NCBI GenBank assembly: GCA_032125735.1
Contig: JAQBBZ010000103.1
Location: 1-8,695 of the forward strand
Length of the DNA stretch: 8,695 nucleotides
DNA from: Labilibaculum sp032125735
GTDB taxonomy: Bacteria > Bacteroidota > Bacteroidia > Bacteroidales > Marinifilaceae
Reading direction: 5' to 3'
Position 1 is the first letter of the stretch. The number at the start of each line of letters is the position of its first letter. Both the position numbers and the translations under genes were made by a program. The notes under the pieces were generated by a model. It saw nothing but the letters and a program-made list of their open reading frames with translations. It was not told where the DNA came from and ran no database searches. Shown piece by piece: positions 1 to 4,993 of this stretch.

Positions 1-743
1 GTGGCCGCATTCGCCTTGCTCCTCAAAAAGACTGGCTTGCGAACAATCCGGTTCAATTGGCAAAGGTTTTAGGAAAATTGGAAGCGATTCAAAAGGAATT
101 CAACAAGGCCCAAAATAACGGAAAAAAGCTTTCCCTTGCCGATCTGATTGTACTGGCTGGATGTGCCGGTATTGAGAAAGCTGCAAAAGACGCGGGCAGC
201 AGTACAACGGTTCCTTTTACGCCGGGGCGTATGGATGCTTCTTTGGAACAAACCGATGTGGAATCCTTTAAAGTGCTGGAGCCTGCGGCTGATGGTTTCC
301 GTAATTATTTGAAAACAAAGTATAAAGTTTCAACCGAAGAGTTGTTGATTGATAAAGCACAATTGCTAACATTAACAGCTCCTGAAATGACAGTTCTTGT
401 TGGTGGAATGCGTGTATTGGACACAAATTTTGACAATTCAAAACATGGGGTTTTCACAAAACGGCCTGAAGTTCTCACCAATGATTTCTTTGTTAATTTA
501 CTGGATATGAGTACGGCCTGGATGCCTTCTTCTGAGGACAATGAAAAATTTGATGGCCGTGATCGAAAAACAGGTAAAATAAAATGGACTGCAAGCCGTG
601 CCGATCTTATTTTTGGTTCAAACTCAGAACTTAGGGCACTTGCCGAGGTTTACGGAAGTTCTGATGCACAAGGGAAATTTATTACTGATTTTGTGGCAGC
701 TTGGAACAAAGTAATGAACCTGGATCGTTTCGATTTGGTTTGA
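1..743 (+). CDS. katG: Catalase-peroxidase KatG, C-terminal part (5' end outside window)
   Basis: Bifunctional haem enzyme that breaks down hydrogen peroxide by catalase and peroxidase activity. The frame is open from the first base: the first complete codon is at position 3 and reads GRIRLAPQKDWLANNPVQLA, continuous with the downstream protein, so a TTG/ATG start inside the window would be wrong. The 246 visible residues cover the C-terminal domain, which in this family is haem-free and structural, so no catalytic residues are expected here. Recognisable family blocks are LTAPEMTVLVGGMRVL, GVFTKRPEVLTNDFFVNLLD, SRADLIFGSNSELRALAEVY and the C-terminus KVMNLDRFDLV, which matches the KatG ending closely. 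The stop is TGA at 741-743. No strong intrinsic terminator follows; only a 7-bp inverted repeat at 769-792. The gene points toward the minus-strand genes, so the two blocks converge on the repeat-filled gap. Identification is firm. Confidence 0.96.
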   Translation, partial: GRIRLAPQKDWLANNPVQLAKVLGKLEAIQKEFNKAQNNGKKLSLADLIVLAGCAGIEKAAKDAGSSTTVPFTPGRMDASLEQTDVESFKVLEPAADGFRNYLKTKYKVSTEELLIDKAQLLTLTAPEMTVLVGGMRVLDTNFDNSKHGVFTKRPEVLTNDFFVNLLDMSTAWMPSSEDNEKFDGRDRKTGKIKWTASRADLIFGSNSELRALAEVYGSSDAQGKFITDFVAAWNKVMNLDRFDLV

Positions 744-768
744 TTTTTTTAGGATGATGATCGTAAAC

Positions 769-792
769 CTGACAGAGTCGAAGACCTGTCAG
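769..792. repeat. Short inverted repeat downstream of katG
   Basis: CTGACAG (769-775) and CTGTCAG (786-792) form a perfect 7-bp stem around a 10-nt loop, 26 bases after the katG stop. No run of T follows on the plus strand (TGTTTAAT), so it is a poor intrinsic terminator. It could still protect the katG mRNA 3' end or be another of the dispersed hairpins in this gap. Confidence 0.5.
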
Positions 793-842
793 TGTTTAAT
801 ACCGATTAGGATTTAAAATTACTCATTCATTCCTCCCAATAA

Positions 843-897
843 ATCGGGATTATGATTGCGTTTTAGTCCCGATGCATCGCGACGGCATGATACGGGA
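843..897. repeat. TCCCGAT/ATCGGGA palindromic element
   Basis: ATCGGGA (843-849) is complementary to TCCCGAT (867-873). The right arm can alternatively pair with CGGGA at 893-897, helped by ATGC (872-875) with GCAT (885-888), giving mutually exclusive hairpins. The same heptamer pair recurs as a tight hairpin at 1211-1228, so this is a dispersed palindrome family and not a gene-specific site. Confidence 0.45.
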
Positions 898-942
898 GTG
901 TAATTTTGTATCTAAAATAGTATAATCGAGTAATTTCACAAG

Positions 943-976
943 AAAGGCCGCTGCAATCCAATATGCAGCGGCCTTT
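943..976 (-). terminator. Duplicated intrinsic terminator hairpin
   Basis: AAAGGCCGCTGCA (943-955) pairs perfectly with TGCAGCGGCCTTT (964-976) around an 8-nt loop. It is identical to the hairpin at 1773-1806 downstream of the intact NTF2-like gene and was carried along in the 181-bp duplication. Read on the minus strand the stem ends in TTTCTTG, a short U tract. It lies where it could also stop plus-strand readthrough from katG. Confidence 0.7.
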
Positions 977-998
977 ACTATTTTGCTTATTGTATTTT

Positions 999-1104
999 TT
1001 ATTCCGGAAATTTATAAAAGATTTTATTCACCATTTTCCATCCATTCGGAAACTTGTAAAGGGAAATGTAATCAACGTAAGTTAACTTTTCGCCTACATA
1101 AAAT
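999..1104 (-). pseudogene. 3' fragment of the NTF2-like (PF12893-type) exported protein gene
   Basis: In the minus frame this reads FYVGEKLTYVDYISLYKF and continues to YKFPE-stop, the same last 34 residues as the intact protein encoded at 1828-2283. The two substitutions that fall in coding sequence (TCC/TCT and GAA/GAG) are both synonymous. Upstream of residue F the frame continues for nine unrelated codons and then meets a TAA (1129-1131 on the plus strand), with no start codon, so no protein is expected. It is a truncated duplicate, either left from a tandem duplication followed by deletion or moved by recombination. Its near-identity to the intact copy implies a recent event or gene conversion. 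Confidence 0.88.
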
Positions 1105-1559
1105 GGATCAGGAGATAATTTTGGGTCACCTTAATAATCAGACATAAACTTTAGTCAATCGAAAAAGGAAGTATTTTACATTCGTCCCTTAGTTATCTCT
1201 TTTTTCTCGGTCCCGATTCTTATCGGGAGCTCAAATAGTTTAGCCCGGGGTAAATGAGCACAGCGAATGCCACCCTGGGATATTAATGTGGCAGTAAGTA
1301 CCGGCGCAGGTAAAAAAAACATTTGGAAAGCAATTCTCGTTTGCGTCGGAAGAGCAAAACGTAGATCGTCGAAGGTTTAAAAGTTGAATCTTATACTATT
1401 CAACGACTTTTACCCTTAAATTCCCTAAAGGGAAACTGGATTTCATTGTTGTTGAAATTCAGTCTCCCTTTAGGGTCAGGGGTAAAACTGGATTTCATTT
1501 TAGTACGAAATAATTACTTTTTGGACACCCTCTTATAGATTCATTCCTGAATTACTTTA
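1105..1559. other. Non-coding stretch between the two gene fragments, with several hairpins
   Basis: I see no convincing gene in these 455 bases. They hold a perfect hairpin at 1211-1228 (TCCCGAT, 4-nt loop, ATCGGGA), a GC-richer block at about 1240-1275 (TAGCCCGGGG ... CCCTGGGATA) that can fold weakly on itself, an imperfect hairpin at 1378-1412 (TAAAAGTTGAAT against ATTCAACGACTTTTA), and the long inverted repeat listed separately at 1411-1484. The composition is patchy, as expected of accumulated repeat debris. Confidence 0.6.
1411..1484. repeat. Long imperfect inverted repeat (23-bp arms), MITE-like
   Basis: The left arm 1423-1445 starts CCCTAAAGGGAAACTGG. The right arm 1453-1475 ends CTCCCTTTAGGG. 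They pair at 21 of 23 positions around a 7-nt loop. An outer TACCC (1411-1415) and GGGTA (1480-1484) extend the symmetry after small bulges. The segment AAACTGGATTTCATT of the left arm recurs just outside the right arm, at about 1486-1500, so part of the element is also directly repeated. No transposase gene lies inside, so it would be a non-autonomous element or a strong RNA hairpin. Confidence 0.65.
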
Positions 1560-1616
1560 CTATTTCATCTTCTCAATCTCGATCGCCAATTGATCAACCA
1601 ACTTATCCAATTGATT
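1560..1616 (-). pseudogene. 3' fragment of the M3B oligoendopeptidase gene
   Basis: The minus frame ends NNQLDKLVDQLAIEIEKMK-stop. The intact peptidase encoded at 2541-4445 ends INQLDQLVDQLAIEIEKINK-stop. At DNA level 1567-1616 matches 2551-2600 at 46 of 50 positions. Upstream the frame stays open to an ATG at 1767-1769, but that part (69 codons in all) is unlike the peptidase and runs through short palindromes, so I treat the open frame as accidental. It is therefore a tail fragment, not a small gene. It sits in the same order and orientation relative to the NTF2-like fragment as the intact genes do to each other. Confidence 0.78.
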
Positions 1617-1620
1617 ATTT

Positions 1621-1738
1621 AATCCCAACGGGATTGCATGTTTATAGCAGGTAATTATGAGCGGGATATTTGACCCCGATGGGGTCAAACCAAAATTACA
1701 AATCATTATTTCTACAAACATTTGAACCCGTAGGGTTC
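1621..1738. repeat. Three short hairpins with 3-nt loops of the CCC-nnn-GGG type
   Basis: AATCCC-AAC-GGGATT (1621-1635), TTTGACCCC-GAT-GGGGTCAAA (1669-1689) and GAACCC-GTA-GGGTTC (1724-1738) are perfect stems of 6, 9 and 6 bp, each with a trinucleotide loop. Their layout resembles the GGGC-nnn-GCCC palindromes around the Y1 transposase at 7860-8321, although the stem sequences differ. They look like REP-type extragenic palindromes. Confidence 0.7.
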
Positions 1739-1753
1739 TTTTCTTCTTAAGTG

Positions 1754-1933
1754 AATCGAGTAATTTCACAAGAAAGGCCGCTGCAATCCAATATGCAGCG
1801 GCCTTTACTATTTTGTTTATTGTATTTTTACTCCGGAAATTTATAAAAGATTTTATTCACCATTTTCCATCCATTCGGAAACTTGTAAAGAGAAATGTAA
1901 TCAACGTAAGTTAACTTTTCGCCTACATAAAAT
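1754..1933 (-). repeat. Direct repeat copy 2 (in the intact NTF2-like gene)
   Basis: This is the partner of 924-1104: 180 bases covering the terminator hairpin and the last 34 codons plus stop of the intact gene. Directly repeated copies 830 bases apart would permit recombinational loss or amplification of the block between them. Confidence 0.93.
1773..1806 (-). terminator. Intrinsic terminator of the NTF2-like gene
   Basis: AAAGGCCGCTGCA (1773-1785) and TGCAGCGGCCTTT (1794-1806) form a perfect 13-bp GC-rich stem with an 8-nt loop, starting 21 bases after the minus-strand stop codon. The downstream minus-strand sequence is TTTCTTGTG, so the U tract is short; the stem itself is strong. Confidence 0.8.
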
Positions 1934-2283
1934 TGAATTTTAGCCACTGCGGCAGTACCTGTAACATCTACCGATTCGAAAATTACACTCACCATATCTT
2001 TTCCGGTACGGGGGAATTTACCTTCGGCTTTTTTCTTTTCAGTGCTCTCTTTCCATGTGTCAATCGGAAGGTTCCACATGTTGTTTTCGTCTCCAATGCC
2101 TAATAATCTAAAATCCGGATGAATGCCCGAATCAATTTTAGCCATGTCACCTTCGTTCTGTAAACCATCCACATAAGCAGTTTGAATTACTTTTTTAATT
2201 TCCTCTTTGTCCTTCGCCAAATCTTGTGCAAAAGTCTGTGTGCACATTGCAATGATGGCAAGTGCAAGAATAATTTGTTTCAT
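1828..2283 (-). CDS. Exported NTF2-like protein, putative lumazine-binding family (PF12893 type)
   Basis: Small secreted protein of 151 residues with no assigned reaction. I chose the ATG at 2281-2283 over an in-frame ATG 14 codons upstream because it places a canonical signal peptide (MKQIILALAIIAMCTQTFAQ) at the N-terminus. The mature part begins about DLAKDKEEIKKVIQTAYVDG, the first helix of the cone-shaped NTF2 fold, followed by GLQNEGDMAKI, HPDFRLLG, WNLPIDTW, and the C-terminal beta strands VDVTGTAAVAKIQFYVG, TYVDYISLYKF and GWKMVNKIFYKFPE. This pattern matches the 'putative lumazine-binding' family of Bacteroidota; ligand binding is unproven for it. The gene lies 257 bases downstream of the oligopeptidase on the same strand, beyond that gene's terminator, so it is probably its own transcript. 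Its last 34 codons are duplicated downstream. Confidence 0.85.
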   Translation of the reverse strand: MKQIILALAIIAMCTQTFAQDLAKDKEEIKKVIQTAYVDGLQNEGDMAKIDSGIHPDFRLLGIGDENNMWNLPIDTWKESTEKKKAEGKFPRTGKDMVSVIFESVDVTGTAAVAKIQFYVGEKLTYVDYISLYKFPNGWKMVNKIFYKFPE

Positions 2284-2349
2284 TTTCGTTTTTTTAAGAA
2301 TGAATAAGTAAATATTTGCTTGCACCGGAGTGGTTTTTAATAGCAGAAT

Positions 2350-2379
2350 TAAATATAAGGCAAAAGATTGGGCTTGAAA
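2350..2379 (-). promoter_or_regulatory. Possible promoter of the NTF2-like gene
   Basis: On the minus strand TATATTTA (2350-2357) resembles the Bacteroidetes -7 element TAnnTTTG. A TTTC (2376-2379) lies 18 bases upstream, where the -33 TTTG would be. It would leave a leader of about 60 bases. Neither box is a perfect match, so this is tentative. Confidence 0.3.
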
Positions 2380-2487
2380 ATTATTTATTCATTTTAATGA
2401 ACTGATAGATCTTCAGATGTTTGTTCGATCGTGGCCTGCGATCCGAAAATGAGCTTGTATTCAAATAATCAGGATAAATACAGATAG

Positions 2488-2517
2488 AAAAAAGGCAGTT
2501 CCCTACGGAACTGCCTT
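2488..2517 (-). terminator. Intrinsic terminator of the oligoendopeptidase gene
   Basis: AAGGCAGTTCC (2492-2502) and GGAACTGCCTT (2507-2517) form a perfect 11-bp stem with a 4-nt loop. On the minus strand the stem is followed by a run of T (complement of 2488-2493). It lies 24 bases after the stop codon and is the clearest rho-independent terminator in the window. Confidence 0.9.
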
Positions 2518-2540
2518 CATATAATTAGCTTATAAAGCGA

Positions 2541-4445
2541 TTACTTATTGATCTTCTCAATCTCGATAGCCAATTGATCTACCAATTGATCCAATTGATT
2601 GATTACTGCCAACATCGCTTCCGGTTTCGACAAATCAACACCCGCTTTTTTCAATTGCTCCATTGGGAAATCGTTACCACCCGATTGTAAAAGAGTGGTG
2701 TATCTTTTCAAGGCTTCTTTTTTCTCTGTTTCGCTTCCTTTAGTAACATCGGTGTATAATTTAGCCGATGATGCAAAACAAGTTGCATACTGATACACGT
2801 AGTAAGGAGAGTTGTAGAAGTGAGGAATTCGGGTCCAAGGATAGTTCGAATATTGTGTTTTCTCAGAAGCATCACCATAATACTGGTCAGCAATCTCGCC
2901 CCAGGTATTTGTTAGAATTTCTGCGTTTACAGGCTGTCCTTGCTCCACCATCGTGTGAACCTGATATTCGTAATCAGCAAACATGGTTTGAGCGAAAAAA
3001 GTACCGATAATTCCTTCAATAGATTGAGTTAGTAAAGCAATACGCTCTTTAGGATCTTTGGTTGTTTTCATCATATAATCCAATAACAAGCGCTCATTAA
3101 AAGTAGAAGCAACCTCGGCCACGAAAATCGTGTAATTCGAAGTTGTAAAAGGCTGCGTTTCGTTCGATAGAGTTGTGTGCATGGTATGACCCAACTCATG
3201 AGCCAAGGTGAACACATACTCCAAAGTTTCATCGTAATTTAAAAGCATGTAAGGATGCACACCATAAACGCCTGCCGAAAATGCTCCGGAACGTTTTCCA
3301 GGGTTTTCATAAACATCCAACCAACCACTGGCAGTTGCTGTTTTTAATTTTTCCTGATATTCTTTTCCCAATGGAAGAACCGATTTGCTGACTACTGCAA
3401 GCGCATCGTCGTAAGGATATTTCTTGTCAAAATCAACCAAGCTGATTGATCCATCGAATCCATAGTATTTTTCCAAGCCCAATACTTTTTTACGAAGCTT
3501 GTAATACTTCTGAACGGGGGCGGTATTTTCTTTTACTGTCTTAATCAGGTTCAAATACACATCTTTCGGAATGTTGTTTCCTTCCAAAGAAGCATCTAAA
3601 CAGCTTTCATAATTTCTGGCTCGTGCATTTGCCCATTCCGATTGAACGATTCCGTTGTAAATGGCCGCGTAGGTATTTTTATTTTTGTAGTAAACATCGT
3701 AAAGTGCTTCGTAAGCCTTTCTACGGTCTTCCTGATTTCGGTTACTGGTTGTAATTTGAGAGTAAACACCTGGTGTTACCGTTACTTTTGAACCATCAGA
3801 CAGTTCTACTTCCTGAAATTCAATATCGGTGGTCGATAAAGCTTCAAATACCGATCCTGCAGTTCCCGATACCTGAGAATAGTAAGAAACCAGTTTTCCC
3901 AATTCTTCGCTCAAAACATGCTTTTGTAAACGATACATGTCCATCAATTCGAATTCGTAAACTTTCAGGTCCTTGTTTTCACTAAGCCATTGTTTCATGG
4001 TAGCCTCAGGAATTGCAATCATTTCAGGCGAAATCCATGCTGTTACTGGCCCAAAGCCGGCAAACAAAAGTCCAACCCGCTGCAGTTTTGCCATTAATTC
4101 CATATTTCGGGTATCAACAGTACTTTGGAAAGAAACAAACTGATATACTTTGTAAGCTTTTTTCATTAAGCTCTCTTGGGCAGTCATTAACTTTAGCAGG
4201 CTCTCAGGACTTTCGCCAAGAGTTCCTTTGCAGGATATAATTACCTCCATGTCAGCTTCAATAGCTTTGAAATCAGCTTCCCAATCTTCCCAGTTCTCAT
4301 AAATATCAGAGAAATTCCATTTGTATTTTTCAGGTATTTCTTCTCTTGTTTTGTAATTTACCTGGGCATTTGCCTGCAGGCACAGTGTAGTGGTAAAAGC
4401 TGCTACAAGCAATCCCTTTCCCATTTGTTTTAAATTCATTTTCAT
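2541..4445 (-). CDS. pepF: Exported M3B-family oligoendopeptidase F-like zinc metallopeptidase
   Basis: Zinc endopeptidase expected to cleave short peptides, 634 residues, close to the ~600 usual for PepF plus an export signal. Residues 1-28 are a signal peptide (MKMNLKQMGKGLLVAAFTTT, ending in LQANAQ), so it should act in the periplasm, unlike the cytoplasmic PepF of Firmicutes. The N-terminal helical domain starts at YKWNFSDIYENWEDWEADF (about 41-59). The catalytic core is at 410-450: FTLAHELGHTMHT carries the HExxH zinc site (H416, E417, H420), and FVAEVASTFNE supplies the third zinc ligand, E444, 24 residues further on, as in M3 peptidases. YRIP-like substrate-site features near PHFYNSPYYVYQYATC agree with the family. 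ATG at 4443-4445 or the second ATG at 4437-4439 could start it; both keep the signal peptide. The gene is apparently monocistronic, ending at the terminator at 2488-2517. Its last 17-19 codons recur at 1560-1616. Confidence 0.93.
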   Translation of the reverse strand: MKMNLKQMGKGLLVAAFTTTLCLQANAQVNYKTREEIPEKYKWNFSDIYENWEDWEADFKAIEADMEVIISCKGTLGESPESLLKLMTAQESLMKKAYKVYQFVSFQSTVDTRNMELMAKLQRVGLLFAGFGPVTAWISPEMIAIPEATMKQWLSENKDLKVYEFELMDMYRLQKHVLSEELGKLVSYYSQVSGTAGSVFEALSTTDIEFQEVELSDGSKVTVTPGVYSQITTSNRNQEDRRKAYEALYDVYYKNKNTYAAIYNGIVQSEWANARARNYESCLDASLEGNNIPKDVYLNLIKTVKENTAPVQKYYKLRKKVLGLEKYYGFDGSISLVDFDKKYPYDDALAVVSKSVLPLGKEYQEKLKTATASGWLDVYENPGKRSGAFSAGVYGVHPYMLLNYDETLEYVFTLAHELGHTMHTTLSNETQPFTTSNYTIFVAEVASTFNERLLLDYMMKTTKDPKERIALLTQSIEGIIGTFFAQTMFADYEYQVHTMVEQGQPVNAEILTNTWGEIADQYYGDASEKTQYSNYPWTRIPHFYNSPYYVYQYATCFASSAKLYTDVTKGSETEKKEALKRYTTLLQSGGNDFPMEQLKKAGVDLSKPEAMLAVINQLDQLVDQLAIEIEKINK

Positions 4446-4492
4446 TATGCGTGATTATTGTTAGTTGAACAGATTTTCTGTTGTTAAGGCCG

Positions 4493-4525
4493 TAAATATA
4501 AACGGCTGAAAGCACATAAACTAAA
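4493..4525 (-). promoter_or_regulatory. Possible promoter of the oligoendopeptidase gene
   Basis: Minus-strand TATATTTA (4493-4500) matches most of the Bacteroidetes -7 element and is the same octamer seen upstream of the NTF2-like gene. TTTA boxes at 4517-4520 and 4522-4525 are 16 and 21 bases upstream and could serve as an imperfect -33. The leader would be about 40 bases. No Shine-Dalgarno sequence is visible, as usual in this phylum. Confidence 0.33.
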
Positions 4526-4615
4526 TTTTTTCGATGTAAGCCTGTAAAATCAGGATGTAAATGGGACTCTTTACTTATGAGGTTTTATTTAAATGGAGAT
4601 ACCTGCAATGGATAA

Positions 4616-4654
4616 ATTATTTGTCTAAAATATTTGGTCAGATCTTAGAATTCG
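4616..4654. repeat. 39-bp dispersed repeat, copy A
   Basis: Begins ATTATTTGTCTAAAATATTT and ends TTAGAATTCG. It matches 7200-7238 at 37 of 39 positions in the same orientation. The two copies flank the histidine kinase gene at a distance of 2584 bases. It could be an insertion-sequence end or a conserved extragenic motif; no target duplication is evident. Confidence 0.75.
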
Positions 4655-4779
4655 ATTGTAGCTTGGGCGCAATGACTATAAAGTTTGCTTTAACATCCCT
4701 GACTGCAAGTCTGTGCAAGCTGAGTATGCTAAATATTATTATTTCCGACTAACTTACCGGTAAAGTAATCCTAATTATC

Positions 4780-4923
4780 ATGAATGAAATTACAAATAAT
4801 TCTAAGAAAAAAACTCCTTCAAAGAGTTCTCTCCATACAGCACGAATTAGTGGTGGCAACCTTAATTACGCTCCACATGATTTTAACTTGAACGACAAGT
4901 TAGTAATGCTGTTTTATAAATGA
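4780..4923 (+). CDS. Possible small hypothetical protein (47 codons)
   Basis: ATG at 4780-4782 to TGA at 4921-4923, starting MNEITNNSKKKTPSKSSL and ending NDKLVMLFYK. It is hydrophilic and Lys/Ser/Asn-rich with no signal peptide or membrane segment. No Shine-Dalgarno or clear promoter precedes it, and I do not recognise it. It is the only plus-strand ORF in this gap with a protein-like, non-repeat composition, but its length is compatible with chance. Confidence 0.18.
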   Translation: MNEITNNSKKKTPSKSSLHTARISGGNLNYAPHDFNLNDKLVMLFYK

Positions 4924-4993
4924 AAGAGAAAATTTATACATTAATTGACAGGATCAACATTCCAATAGTTTTAAAATGTGTACAATAGCTATA

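Larger units (their letters stand above)
924..1104 (-). repeat. Direct repeat copy 1: duplicated 3' end of the NTF2-like gene plus terminator
   Basis: These 181 bases match 1754-1933 with three substitutions and one extra T, an identity near 98%. The block holds a copy of the perfect 13-bp hairpin and the last 34 codons plus stop of the gene whose intact version is at 1828-2283. Both edges are abrupt: before 924 and after 1104 the two copies share nothing obvious. The offset between copies is about 830 bases. Confidence 0.93.
4446..4993. other. Intergenic region between oligoendopeptidase and kinase genes
   Basis: This 548-base stretch has no convincing gene. It holds a 6-bp hairpin (AACAGA-TTT-TCTGTT, 4468-4482) in the presumed peptidase leader, the possible promoter at 4493-4525, one copy of a 39-bp dispersed repeat (4616-4654), a TTACCGGTAA palindrome (4754-4763), and a weak 47-codon ORF (4780-4923). 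No terminator for the kinase gene is evident in the 70 bases after its stop. Confidence 0.6.

Noticed and set aside
57..743. KatG-like gene starting at the TTG at 57
   Set aside because: The frame is open upstream to the window edge and its translation matches KatG, so this is an internal codon of a truncated gene.
769..792. katG intrinsic terminator
   Set aside because: The stem is only 7 bp with a 10-nt loop and no T tract follows.
1560..1769. A 69-codon minus-strand ORF as a small gene
   Set aside because: Only its last ~18 codons resemble anything, namely the peptidase tail. The rest runs through palindromes, so it is a fragment with an accidental upstream extension.
1828..2325. Longer NTF2-like protein starting at 2325
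   Set aside because: The extra 14 residues would bury a typical signal peptide. The ATG at 2281-2283 gives a normal exported N-terminus.
4561..4752. A 63-codon plus-strand ORF
   Set aside because: It spans the 39-bp dispersed repeat, has no ribosome-binding or promoter signal, and its composition is not protein-like.
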